From contig OX375872.1 of the NCBI GenBank assembly GCA_947359465.1, positions 4,632,395 to 4,696,394 on the forward strand: a stretch of 64,000 bases of DNA. The letters are read 5' to 3'. Under the pieces are notes generated by a model. That model saw only the letters and a program-made list of their open reading frames with translations, was not told the DNA's origin and ran no database searches. Both the position numbers and the translations under genes were made by a program. This document shows positions 19,620 to 30,366 of the stretch, in pieces. Within the stretch, counting starts at the first letter, position 1. Each line of letters begins with the position of its first letter. The stretch comes from Metellina segmentata (Eukaryota > Arthropoda > Arachnida > Araneae > Tetragnathidae).

Positions 19620-22014
19620 TTATCAACTATCCAATCCAAACCCCATCTAAGTCATTTCTGTTTGTAAATAAATTTTGGTATTCATTTTCAAATATCACCG
19701 ATATTTTTCTCATCTATTAACGAAACCTTTTTTATGTATTTTAAATTAAATCGTTTCATCAATTTTAAAACAATCGTCTCGAAACATTTACCGCGCATAG
19801 TGAAAATGTGACTTGTGTAATGATTTGAAGTCTCTCCAATTCGTGTATTGAAAGGGTTTGAACTGTAATGGAAGTTGTATCTCTTAAAAAGCCTCGAATT
19901 TCAAGCTTTCGATCGATATTGGAATATATTTTGAAATTTTGTCTAACAATGAACTGAGCAACTTTTGGTCACGCCATGTTCTAAGAAATCGCCAACTGGT
20001 CTAAAAAATGAAAACTCTTGGAATTCCATATTTCCAAATACATTAAATAAAATATCCTTGTTTTTTTCCAATCGAAATATTTATTTAAAATTCTGTCGGA
20101 TGCAGTTGAAGAGGGATATGAGAAGGATTGGGCGAGCGTTAGCGAACAGCGGGCGGAGCCCTCTAGTGGTTAAAATAATGTTGGGCGAATCATGCGAAAG
20201 AGTTATGACAAATACCGCTTGCTGATAATACAGTTGAGTGAAGAATCGATGATACATCTGAAGCTCTTTGCAGTCAATTTCTCGCGTGCGTACTTCGAAA
20301 TTCGCCATACAAGTAGACGAGGCAACTGATTTAATTGTATATGTTTGATATGTCGCAGAAACTAATGTAATTGCAACCCCATTTCTGAAATGTTTCATCG
20401 AATTTTGATGAGAAAGTGAAATAACTGTATTGAACTGAAATACTGACGGAGTCAGTGTCAGGACACGCCTTCAAGCATTAGTTAAAATGAAGCACCCATC
20501 TGGACGCACTGCATGCTTCATAGATCAGCTCTTGTGACAAAAAATAGGAGCGAGGAACAACATTTTTACAAGAGTTGTGAAGTTATAGACTACATAAAAA
20601 AGTTCTTAAAAAATTAGGTTGTTTGTAAAGCTTATTATACCTCACTTCGAGAGATACCATTCTGAAGTGACCTCGAGCAAAGTTATTCCAAGGGTGTTTC
20701 AACTCAAAGAGATTGCAAAGAGGCAAATTTGTTTAGGAATAATTTTTTTGTTAAACTTGCCAAATAAGACAAATGCATTCACTCATTCAAAAAGAGAATT
20801 AACTCATTCATAAAAAATTGGAACTAAAAAATCAGTTGAATATGTTTCCTCTTGTAAATGATTTCTGCGCGCCTGAGTTAATATTGAAGCAAACAAAAAT
20901 GTATTTATACATTGAACACTTGGATGGTTTGGTAATGCACTTTTGACATTATTTCGAAGATCTTTACAAAAGTTCGCGTGGATACCGAATCCTTGAAAAA
21001 GATGATGCATTTGAATTGACATCTATTGAAAAGGAAGAAAATGATCGAATTATCACTTCACATTGAAAGCAAACTTTGAGAGTGAAACCCTAGTTCAATT
21101 TTTGTTCAATGGAAGTATCAAGCAAAGAAGTGCTACCCAGTGCCATTCTTGTGCAACAATTTGCATTAGGCCCTTTAATTAATTAGGTTTCAGAAAGGAT
21201 AGATTTTTAATAAGATTTATTTTCATTTTAATTTCAGCAAATTCGTTTATCACATCATCATAATTAATATTTGTAACTATTCGATTGAAATAATACAAAA
21301 ATAGGATAATCGTCCGATAGTTGATTTAAAATTTCATCGAAGAGTGAGCAGATTCGAAAATCTGCTGAGACACGCGTAACTTATTTAATAATTATAATAT
21401 ATCCGGCAATCACGGTCACATTTCCACACAAATGTATAGTTAGTGTAATGATACGAGAAATGTTTTAATAACATTAAAATATGTGATATGGAGAGATTCC
21501 TTTTTGCAAATGTTGTGTCCGATTCGAATCCTTTTTAAGCCAACCATTCTTAACAGCACTTAAGTCGTGGAAATGACTCTGACAAATGGATTATCGGAAT
21601 AGCATTGAGATGATTCAAGGGGCTCAGTGTGATTCCTGGAGAGATCAATGGCTGTCTAAATTACTCGATAGTGCCAAATGTATCCAACCCTACCCAAATG
21701 TTCCTACTAACTCGAGGTCTTAAAGTAATTGTATTTGATTTGAAATTCCGCTCATCGATTGCAAAATGTTATCACTCGTGGCCGAATGATGCGTGTTTGA
21801 AAAGCGAATGCGAAGTGAACCGTGACTGGAAGTTGTTTCGTGTTGATGCACGCCATTTTCTCCCCATCTGGATGACACCGATGAGAAGGATTGTCTCTCT
21901 GATACAGATCATGATCTTTTCCGGTTGAGGACACACGCGGACCTTCTGCGCCTTCTTCTGGGGATTAACCCACTTCGTTCGCTAGGAACACTTTGACGAG
22001 CGATTTTATTTTGC
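19620..22014. other. anonymous sequence
   Basis: No element ends or family motifs recognised over 2.4 kb. A GC-rich block at 20,133-20,175 (GGGC...GCCC followed by CTAGT) could be a Helitron 3' end, but no matching start was found. Several 60-105-codon frames on both strands look random. Confidence 0.4.
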
Positions 22015-22110
22015 TTCTCCTTGGCTAGTCGCAAAAAATGAATAGCATTTGGCAGTAAGTGTATGTCTGTAATCCAACCAATGACCGTGTACATAGTAGG
22101 GATTCGACTA

Positions 22111-23510
22111 GAACAAAAATATCGACGCACCAAGAAGGAATCATCCGATTGCTTTGTAATTGCTTTATGAATTTCGAATGCAAAAATGTTTTGACCAAAT
22201 ATGCAAATGATTAAAATTTGGTGTCCAATGAATGAATAGTGCGATCACTAGCGCATCGGAACTGCGCATCCAGCAGATGTATATAAGGATTGTTCTTGAA
22301 CTGTTGTTAAAAATTTCTGCTGCATTGTGATTTAGGATACCTTTTAACGACTGAAAAAATGCCGCAGGATTCGAGCTCATTACGAGCAACTTTCAGAGTT
22401 TGAAAGAGGTCGTATCTTTGGATTGAAAGAGGCAGGTTGGGCAAATCGGAGAATCGCTCGTCTTGCGAGTCGAAGCGATGCGGCGATTAGAAGATGCTGG
22501 CAAGAGTGGGTGGACAATGGCAGATTTCAGCGTCATGATGGTAGCGGTCGACGTAGGGCCAAAACAGATCGCGAGGTCACAGCGCCTGATTCATCGCTAT
22601 CAACCATCAGTTGTGCGACCCACACACGAGTGTCCACCATGACCATTCACAGACGGCTGAGAGAGCGAAATCTACGACCGTTACACCACCTGCCACTCAC
22701 GCCTGCACACTGTCGAGCCAGATTACAGTGGTGCTTGGCTCGATCAGGCTGGAATGGGCTGCTGGGGACGTATAGCAGACGTGGGATGCTGAATGGGGAC
22801 TTATAGCCTTTAGCGACGAATCCCGCTTCCATTTGTGTCCTGACGATAATCGAAGACTTGTCTAGAGACGCCCAGGGCAGCGTGCCGATCCTACTTTCAC
22901 TATTGCACGCCACATGGGCCCTCAACAAGGAGTTATGGTCTGGGGTGCCATTTCTTTTGATAGCCGGACCCCTTTGGTCGTCATTAGAGGTACACTTACT
23001 GCACAGCGGTACGTTGACGACATTCTGAGACCTGTTTTGCTACCGTTCCTTTCGCAGTACCCTGGGCTTATTTTTCAGCAAGACAATACCAGACCACATG
23101 CGGCATGTGTTGCTATGAACTGGTTTTAAGCTTGTCAAACACTTCCTTGGCCAGCCAGATCACCAGATCTATCTCCCATCGAGCATGTCTGGGATATGAT
23201 GGGTAGGCGGCTGCATCCGGTAGGGAATGTTGATGACGTAGTCCGACAATTGGAGCAAATTTGGCAAGAAATACCGCAGGAGACCATCCGGGAGCTTTAT
23301 CGGTCTATGCCACGCCGTGTGGCAGCTTGCATCCAGGCTAGAGGCTGGTCAACACCTTATTGAGCTCGTTACCGTAACTCTGAAATAAATCATTCAATTG
23401 TTCTGAAATTTTAATCATTTTCTATTCTGTAAATAATTATCCTATCCACCAATTTTTGTCTCCATCGGACAACTCCTTCTTGGTGCGTCGATTTTTTTTG
23501 TTATAGAGTG
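22111..23510 (+). mobile_element. Tc1-like element, near full length
   Basis: The right terminal repeat, reverse-complemented, is CACTCTATAACAAAAAAAAT followed by CGACGCACCAAGAAGGAG. The left starts GAACAAAAATATCGACGCAC then CAAGAAGGA, so its first few bases are lost. TA dinucleotides flank it (22,109-22,110 and 23,511-23,512), as required for Tc1/mariner. Length is about 1.4 kb with one transposase gene. It lies 12 bp inside the left end of a MITE. Confidence 0.85.
22358..23363 (+). pseudogene. Tc1-like DD34E transposase, frameshifted
   Basis: Starts at the ATG at 22,358, but the frame slips within the first codons before HYEQLSEFERGRIFGLKEAG. A paired HTH follows (RRIARLASRSDAAIRRCWQE), a GR-rich hook (DGSGRRRAK), and RVSTMTIHRRL at the end of the second DNA-binding domain. 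The catalytic core is split: first Asp in FSDESR (near 22,815), GVMVWGAISFDS, second Asp in FQQDNTRPHAA (near 23,080), and Glu in SPDLSPIEHVWDMM (near 23,170). The C terminus ends RRVAACIQARGWSTPY and a stop. At least two frameshifts, an in-frame stop near 22,863 and a deletion in the middle of the HTH-catalytic linker make it inactive. I recall near-identical transposases being abundant in Trichonephila; that is memory, not a search. Confidence 0.88.
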
Positions 23511-24641
23511 TACATCGCCCAAAAAACATCGATGCTTTTAAGCATCAGTGTATTTAACCATTTCACCCCCCCCCCATTACTTAAAACTGGTTTAGTAACG
23601 TCAAACATTAATGTTTCCGGGTGGATATTTAATTTGTCAGTTGCCATGTTTTATTAATTTATAACTGAGACTTTTTTTTAACTGTCAACACAAAGTCAAA
23701 AAATTTAATAACAACAATTAACAAATATTTTATTTTCAAATTGAATACTATAAAAGAAAGTAAACAACAATTTAACATAGCTACTACTAACTCTAAGTAT
23801 AATTAGGTAGTTCCATAAGAAAAATTATTATCAGCTATCAACCAATGGAGGGACATAAAAATTTAATTTTATTTTCTGTAAATAAAAAATATTGTAAATA
23901 TGCTCCAAAATGTGTGTTTGAAAAAAGACACCTTCTTCTTTTTCAGCAGTTAAGGAAAGTTTCTGATGGGACAGATGTCACCATCACTGACAAATATTTA
24001 TTTGCGGTTTTTTTTTCTTCATTTTTACTATGGTGCTTTTTGCATTCAAAAATAAAACATCGCCAACGTAAAAACTTCGATGTTAAACAAACATCGGCTC
24101 CAATAAATCTATGGGAAATAAATCAATGTTTTTATAAAACATCGATGTCGCATCCCTACCTTTCACCCTTGGCCATTTTTGTCTAAAAGTACGTTGAATT
24201 TACTGATTATGAAAATATTATGCTACTGGGTTATTTTTTAATTTTTATACTCGTACTTTTTTCATTTAAAAATAAAACATCGACAAGTATAAACATCGAT
24301 GTTAAAATACATCATCGATGTCGCATCCCTAGTTGCTAGGGTCACCGTTCTCCCTTTTTACTCTTTTCAGACCTTTCACCTTTGGCCACTTTGGTCTAAA
24401 AGTATGTGCAATTTACTCATTACGAAAATATTATGCTACTTCGTTATTTTATTTATTATTTTTTTAATTTTTATAATGGTGTTTTTTTCATAAAAAATGA
24501 AACATTGACAAGTATAAACATCGATGTACATAGGGGCATGTTAAATAACAATGGTGTGGAAGTTTGGATAGGTGTGTCACATCTGACCGTGGTTCAAAAT
24601 GACGTCCTCTGATCGTTTCCTTCAGATTTGATCCCAGAACT

Positions 24642-24946
24642 TCATGTTGGGTCCCCTTTTACTTTATTTAATAAGGATTATTATCCTTGGTAATAACCAG
24701 CATAAACAGTAGCGTAATACCTCAACAGTTTGCCAAACGGGATCGATTTTCATCGTGGTCCGATTGATCTTGTCTTGAATGAAAAGGAATTTCAAATTGG
24801 GTGACCCTACACTATCCCTGCTCAAAGCAGGGAGTGATAGCTATATAAGTAATACCTTAAGCACCAATACTGTACTTAAGGAAGGAAGCATAATTTTAAC
24901 AGAATATTTAAGATTTATTTTACAATTATTAGAACATCCTAGTTAT
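24642..24946. other. anonymous sequence
   Basis: No repeat phrase, frame or site recognised between the SINE and the LTR element. Confidence 0.4.
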
Positions 24947-24951
24947 ATGTA

Positions 24952-25204
24952 TGTTCTGGTTGGGTAAGTCTAGGGGGTGTTTGATGAATGAAGACAAAAG
25001 AATAACTCGGTTTCAAAGCAATAGCTATAGGCTGTTAAGCCTAACTAAAGGAGACGTCACGACGAACGTGTTAACGAACGCTTAGCAGCTGATGAGTACA
25101 CTTTCTCTGTTGCGCCTTCGTTCCGCATTATGTAGTCCGTGGCGTTGGCATCTCTACGAGTGTCGCCACTGTACAGGTAGCTCAGTGGATGGGACTATAG
25201 GACA
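24952..25204 (-). repeat. 3' LTR
   Basis: 253 bp. It shares GTAAGTCTAGGGGGTGTTTG, ATGAATGAA, GGCTGTTAAG, GCGTTGGCATC and CACAGGTAGCTC-type phrases with the other LTR but diverges in the middle (about 20 bp longer). The divergence suggests an old insertion. Confidence 0.8.
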
Positions 25205-25624
25205 CTCGTCCGTCCTGACTGGTCGGTCCGTCGACCTTTGTGGTGAAAATAATCTTTGTCTGAAAGTAATCAAAAGAAAAAAAAAAAACAGAAATCTTCA
25301 CAAAAACCCAGAAATCTCCACAAAAACCCGCCCGGGTTTTTCTAAAAAAAACCGGGTTTTTGCCAACCCTGGGTCTGGGTGAGTTTCGGTGATTGTAAAA
25401 TCCTCGCGTTGCGTTGTTTTGTCTTCGAAATTGTCCGTGTGTCGTTTGTCTTATAACTGTTTTTGAATGTCGGCTGGCGTGTATGTGTGTGCCACTGAGT
25501 GATTTGCGCTTTGAAGCGAAGTAGATGTCACATTCTTTTGCGAGTTGTGGTGGTCTAAACCAATTTTCGCTTGAGCGAATTGAAATATGTAACTGTGTAT
25601 CCCTTTCTAAAGTACTACAAAGTT

Positions 25625-26300
25625 TTCCGAAACCATTAGTTCACGTAAAGATTTAAAGTCATTGACATCTCGAAGTCTGCAGTAATATTTGAATGTTCAA
25701 TAGTTAATTTTGCTGCAAATTGAGTATGTGTTTCATTAGGAAATCTTTGACAACTACGGAAATTAGCGAGACATTCTTGTGGTGATAGTTGGAATTCTTT
25801 GAGTACGGTAGCTTTGTCCTGTTCGTAGTTTTTCAATTCATGTTCCGGAACGTATAGGAGGATATTGGCAACTTTTTCTTGAAGAATGTTAATTAATATT
25901 TCTGATTTGTATTCTTGTGGCACGTTTTTTGTTTCAAAGGCACGTTCGAGAGAATGGAAAAATAAATACTAATTTTCTGCCTTACTTGGGACTGGCATAC
26001 TTAGCGTTTTAACATTTTTTATAAAACTTTCGATGTTTGGCGGTGATTTGTTGTTTATTCTAGTATTATTTCCAATTGGAGATTGGTTTGCTCCTGCATT
26101 TTTCCTTATAGTAGCTAATTCAAATTCTCGTGCTATTTTTTTTCCAATTCTTTATCTTCGACGATTGAATTTATTAAATCTTTTATAAATTCTGGGTCTT
26201 GTTTGAACGTATCATTTCTCTCAATAATTTCTTTTAGTTTGATTACAGTGGTACAATTTCATCAATTTCTTGAACAACCTTTATGAGGTCTTCTTTCTTC
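25625..26300 (-). pseudogene. Gag remnant of the LTR element
   Basis: Minus strand. From about 26,090 it reads NNKSPPNIESFIKNVKTLSM and PVPSKAENQYLFFHSLERAF. At 25,923 the open frame PQEYKSEILINILQEKVAN continues with EYEL-type helices, VLKEFQLSPQECLANFR and NETHTQFAAKLTIEHSN. This order (PVP...FFHSLERAF, then LKEFQ.SPxECL.NFR, then TxxQFAxKL) is the capsid pattern of Gypsy-type Gags common in arachnids. Stops near 25,970 and 26,150 and the missing C terminus break it. The protein would form the particle. Confidence 0.75.
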
Positions 26301-26389
26301 GTATTTTTATACATGCTTAATAAAAAGGTTTGGTCCTACCTAATATTCTTGTTTGGCTTCTGTTTTGGCGGCGGCTTCTGCTTGACCGT

Positions 26390-26580
26390 TGCACTGGGCA
26401 CGTTCGTTGAGGCGGGGAGATTGACCTCTAGTTTCTGTTTTGGCACGTCGGTAAGTTACTCTGGACACGTTCGTTGAGGCGGGGGAATTGGCCTCGCGCT
26501 TTTGGTTTGGCTGCGTCGTTGTCTGCTTCGCAGTTGAACTGGACACGTTCGTTTAGGTGGGGGAATTGGCAGCGTGCTTC
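26390..26580 (-). repeat. minisatellite encoding repeated QFPRLNERVQ peptide
   Basis: Three tandem units of roughly 70-80 bp share GACACGTTCGTTGAGGCGGG. On the minus strand they encode QFPHLNERVQFN, QFPRLNERVQSN and QSPRLNERAQCN in changing frames, between the 5' LTR and Gag. Unit edges are approximate. Confidence 0.7.
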
Positions 26581-26707
26581 AGGTTTGGCTGTAGAATTTC
26601 GTCTCACCATTCGGAAGTAGAATGTAGTTTCTGTAGAATTTCGTTTCAGTTCAAGTCTAAGAGCTGTTCATTTCGTTTTGCAACGTTCAGAACCTGGCGA
26701 ACTCCCA

Positions 26708-26940
26708 TGTTCTGGTTGGGTAAGTCTAGGGGGTGTTTGATGAATGAAAACTAAAGAATAATTCGTTTTCAAAGCAATGACATTGTATTGGATTAATCAT
26801 ACATCTTTGGGCTGTTAAGTCAAAATCAATGAACGCTTAGTGAGTACGCTCTCTATACTTCGTTCCGTAGCGCTGGCATCGCTACTAGTGTTGCCACTGC
26901 ACAGGTAGCTCGGTGGATGGGGGGTCGAGTATAGAGGACA
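26708..26940 (-). repeat. 5' LTR
   Basis: 233 bp, partner of the LTR at 24,952. On the minus strand it is followed by TGGGAGTTCGCCAGG, whose leading TGG is what a tRNA primer-binding site would show; the tRNA was not identified. Confidence 0.8.
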
Positions 26941-26944
26941 TGTA

Positions 26945-28394
26945 TGAAAAAACAAACAATAAAATTCAGCATTATCAATAATTCGCTCAAAACATTATCT
27001 CTCTATATTAAAAAAAAGTTGCCGTTGTCGCAGGATAGAAAACTGAGTTGCTTAGCTCGATTCTTAGAAGATTTTTTTCCGATTCAGCTATTAGTTTAGG
27101 GTCTATTCAGTGTCAAAATTGGAAAAGCGAAATTTCTAACGTGAGTGAGCAAAAGACGTACAAATTTTCCGTCTTCAGTCGTGATTTTTTTTTGTACCTC
27201 TAAACGTGAATTTTTGCAACTCGTCGAGAAAAAAGTTTAGAAGTTTAAAAGTTTAGCTTGTTTAGAAATTACAATTTGGTTCCGGATAATAATTTTTGTT
27301 ACTTTATTTTAAAACTGTCATATCTATATATTATTACTATTAGTTTTTGAATTGGTTGGCGAGCAAATTGGTTGGATAAAAGAAATGAAAGGAGTGTCAA
27401 ACGTGAATACTAATTGGAAAGGATCAAATGGGCTGAACAAGCATATCCACATTTTTCTCAAAAGGAATGCAACTCCTTGAATGAAGAGAAAAAGTAGGTT
27501 TAAAAAGTTTGCACTCGCAGAATTCGTACAATATTGCACAGAATTGAACACTTGGAATATCATTCTATTGGAATATTGGTGTGTCATGAATGGCCGTTGC
27601 GTAGCACCAGTGTGACGTTACTTTACTACCTACCGGTAGATGCTCTCACAAGTTCAGAGGTTTCTGGTTAAATAAGTGATCCAGGTGACCAAATTTTCTT
27701 AGCCTACGCAACACATCTTTTGTGAAACCTTCTTGGAAATCAAAAAAAGCGTATGTTGCAAATGCTCCTTATTTTCTGAAATGAACCCCCATTCGCTGAA
27801 ACAACATTCCAACTTGACATGTATGAAGTAGTAGCACTTCTGTTTTGAGATGTAATGCCATCTAGCGCCGTTTACATCAACCCACTATTTGAGTCTGTTA
27901 TAGTGTCCAATAGCATTCCATTGAAGATTCTAGGAGAATTGACGGCATGTTTAATTTAGAGTAGGTAAAAGAATCTTTCAAGGGCCGATGACTTTTGAAG
28001 GGGTTTCCGAATGTAAGGAACAGCTATAGAATGCCACAACCAGGTAAGAACCATTCGACTGGCTAATGGATTGAGTTACTACAAACCGTAGTAATCATAG
28101 CCATTCGTTTTAGAATGTAGGGTCAGATATGATAAAAATTCACAAATGTCAATAATTTCGCAAAATCAAGTTAATATTCTCTGCAGTAGTTATAATCAAC
28201 AAGCATTCAATAACAAATCTCAATCAAACTTCGTATGGTTTGTGTACAACCTTTTAATTCAACAGCCGCACTGTCATTTTATTGTTGGACACATTTGGAT
28301 TGAACGGTCTCTTATAACCATAGACAAATCCGACTGGGAGTTTTAAAACCAATAACCTTTTGACTACGGCTGTAGATATAACCCTATCGATATT
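26945..28394. other. anonymous AT-rich sequence
   Basis: Nothing recognised. Short open frames on both strands have no family features. Confidence 0.4.
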
Positions 28395-28500
28395 TCTTTG
28401 TGCGGTTCTTCTTTGAAGGTACAACGGTTGTACTGGCAGTAGTCTAAATTCTTTCTTGGCGCGATCAAGATACAACTGTTGTACCGGCTGTAGTCTAAAG
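28395..28500. repeat. short direct repeat, about 50-bp period
   Basis: CAACGGTTGTACTGGCAGTAG then TCTAAA, and CAACTGTTGTACCGGCTGTAG then TCTAAA, lie about 50 bp apart with similar spacers. No gene. Confidence 0.6.
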
Positions 28501-28529
28501 GTTATATACCTTTTGAGTAGTTAGTTAAT

Positions 28530-28650
28530 TACCGTAGCGCTGAAGCAACACGACAGGCTATTGGCGACGGAATCAATCCCGAAAATAAATATTCCAGGAC
28601 AACACCATAAAACCCTAATCACCTTACTACCCAGGACAACAGCACTTAAT
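28530..28650 (-). repeat. degenerate SINE 3' portion
   Basis: GCAACACGACAGGCTATTGG, CGACGG, AATCAATCCC, CCAGGACAACACC and TTTTGAACCACTGTCC follow the order of the SINE 3' half on the minus strand, with small duplications. Confidence 0.6.
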
Positions 28651-29080
28651 TTTGAACCACTGTCCAATGAGTGGAGGAGGGTTTCGATCCGACCTAAAAC
28701 TTTGTGTTCGTGGGTAACTTCCAACTGACATTCATCAACGCCATCAAATATTCAAATAATTTCCACAGCTGTTGACTTCGTCATTTGACCGTGGTTTGGA
28801 ATGCCTCGGATCCTTCTCTTCGAGATGGATCATCGCCGACAGTCCGTTGCGCTGCTCCAATGTAACGATAATTCAATTGAATACCACTGGGATCAGAAAG
28901 ATTCAAATCAGGATTCTAACTTCCAACTGACAAAAGATATGGGAGAGCAGGGAAAGCGCATGACGTCAGCGACGCCATCAAATATTCAAATAATTTCCAC
29001 AGCTGTTGACTTCGTCATTTGACCGTGGTTGCACTGCTCCGATGTAACGTTAACAATTAAGTCCTACTGGGATCAGAAAG
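28650..29080 (+). repeat. SINE (alternative head) with tandemly duplicated body
   Basis: Head: GGGTTTCGATCC (B box), then TTTGTGTTCGTGGGTAAC. Body: GACTTCGTCATTTGACCGTG, CCTCGGATCC, GTTGCGCTGCTCCAATGTAA, CG. From TTCCAACTGACA (28,722) the sequence is duplicated after about 28,920: TTCCAACTGACAAAAG, GCCATCAAATATTCAAATAA and GTTGACTTCGTCATTTGACC occur twice, the second body being internally shortened. Confidence 0.65.
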
Positions 29081-29204
29081 AAAGGCAATTTGCGGATTCA
29101 CACAGCACCGTAAATTGAACCCGCGTCAATTTAAAGTTTTTTTTTAAACTTAAATTTCTCGGGCTTATGTTATTGGAAATATTTTGTGAAATACTTTTGA
29201 TATC

Positions 29205-29275
29205 TATTGATCGCGGACCTTCGTCAATATCCCGTTGTGTTGCTTTTGCACGACTTTAATTAAAATACCTACCGC
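29205..29275 (+). repeat. SINE 3'-end fragment
   Basis: GATCGCGGACCTTCGTCAAT, CCCGTTGTGTTGCT and ACGACTTTAATTAAAATACC match the SINE 3' terminus. No target duplication noticed. Confidence 0.75.
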
Positions 29276-29319
29276 ATTTGTATTAATTTTAAAGTAAAAT
29301 TTGTGCATACTGTTTTCTC

Positions 29320-29500
29320 TACTACTATAAAAAAATTTTACACCAGATAGATACCTTATACGTTTGATTTTCTTTTAATAAATAATTTTTCAATTAAATA
29401 TTTATATTTTTGCAATAGATTCTGACATCACGCCGATTGGATCTTTTCGCAATTCGAATTTGACCGCATTTGACAATAACGAGGCTATTACGGCCTTATT
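29320..29500 (+). repeat. Helitron-related fragment
   Basis: CTCTACTACTATAAAA joins directly to TTTTACACCAGATAGATACC, an internal deletion of a Helitron start onto the distal part. It is followed by CGCCGATTGGATCTTTTCGC, as at 61,655. Confidence 0.6.
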
Positions 29501-30358
29501 GGTATCGCGCGATTAGGTTGCAAATGACGAGACTTTCCTTTGTGTCAATACCCGACATTTTGATTGATTCAAGTCAAGAAGAAGCAAAATTGGATATCCA
29601 AACTCAATTGGATATACTCATCTTTCTCTGAAAAGTTTCCCTTTTGGTGCACATGAAGGTTAGGTTTTACTTTGTATTGATCGAGGAAAGTTTTCATTAG
29701 ATATTCTATCTTTAAGTTTTATTTATGTGTGTGGAAGCTATTTCATATAGGAATGAATTTATCCTTTCAATACTCTTCTGTAAGTTCTAAAACTCAACTT
29801 GAATCTTTAAATGTTAATACAGCATTTTAAAACGAACTATTTAAACCTACCAATAAGTAACTGGTGAAACATTATTGACTCTTTGAGTGCATCGATAAAC
29901 CAATTATTGAGGAACGAAGAAAATTTTATTTCAGACATAACTTTTCTGTTAAATCTCGTGTGAATTGGATGATATAATTTGGCACAAAAGCATTGTTTTG
30001 TTACGATATTCATCCCGACATGATCTGCAACCAATTACTCCATTTCATGTCACGTTGAAAGTCTCCGTTTTTAAGTAGGTCAGCCAAAAGAATTGTCTTT
30101 TTATAACTCACCGGCCGAGTTTGAATCCTGCCTGAACAATGTTTCCAAGTGACGTGACGGTCCCCTTGTGCCCATCTTTAAACACGTGAAAAAAGTTTCT
30201 CAAAATGCAAGAAATGAAACGAAGAACAAAACGGTGCTTCTTCACTTTTGCCGTTTGAATCAAATCTCGATTCAATTCTCCTCCAAAGAAGAACATTGGT
30301 GCAAATGTTCATCCATGCTACAGTTCCTCAAATCGTCGAATAAAATGTCATTCAAATA
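29500..30358. other. anonymous sequence
   Basis: No repeat phrases, splice-flanked frames or RNA features recognised. Confidence 0.4.
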
Positions 30359-30366
30359 GTTTCCAT

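Larger units (their letters stand above)
22097..24525. mobile_element. CATCGATG-rich hAT-like MITE, host of the Tc1
   Basis: The left end TAGGGATTCGAC resembles the TAGGGATGCGACATCGATG end used by this family at 30.4-31.1 kb. The 8-bp duplication GTACATAG lies at 22,089-22,096 and 24,526-24,533. Apart from the inserted Tc1 (22,111-23,510), the content is 23,511-24,525: ACATCGATG-type palindromic blocks, TTAAAACTGGTTTAGTAAC, and two direct copies of a TTTGGTCTAAAAGTA-containing unit (about 24,140-24,330 and 24,330-24,520). The last 12 bases of the expected right terminus (GTCGCATCCCTA) are missing. An open frame at 23,845-24,186 falls in this repeat and is not called. Confidence 0.7.
22015..24641 (+). 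repeat. SINE (alternative head) interrupted by a 2.4-kb insertion
   Basis: The left piece (22,015-22,096) ends AATCCAACCAATGACC then GTGTACATAG. The right piece (24,526-24,641) starts GTACATAGGGGCATGTTAAA and runs into the SINE body phrases GGTGTGGAAGTTTGG and CTGACCGTGGTTCAAAATGA. Joined in order, these parallel the head-to-body transition at 59,390-59,480 (AATCCAACCAAAGACC, GTGTACAAATGG, then CACGTTAAC). GTACATAG is duplicated at the break, so the block between is an insertion. Confidence 0.75.
24952..26940 (-). mobile_element. LTR retrotransposon, internally deleted
   Basis: Two direct repeats, 24,952-25,204 and 26,708-26,940, begin TGTTCTGGTTGGGTAAGTC (plus strand) and end TATAGGACA / TAGAGGACA. 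TGTA lies outside both ends (24,948-24,951 and 26,941-26,944); ATGTA fits if the LTR is trimmed by two bases. The Gag relic between them is on the minus strand, so the element reads right to left. Pol is absent and the whole is only 2 kb, so it would depend on other copies. The Gag type resembles spider Gypsy Gags. Confidence 0.85.

Noticed and set aside
19331..19650. leucine/isoleucine-rich membrane-like ORFs
   Set aside because: Hydrophobicity comes from the ATT microsatellite.
20133..20175. GGGC...GCCC hairpin plus CTAGT as a Helitron end
   Set aside because: No TC start or family phrase could be paired with it; kept only as a remark.
23845..24186. 113-codon plus-strand ORF
   Set aside because: Lies within the CATCGATG repeat and changes with the repeat units; no family motif.
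25178..25215. tRNA A-box-like GGTAGCTCAGTGG
   Set aside because: It lies inside an LTR, is altered in the partner LTR, and no T arm or cloverleaf follows.
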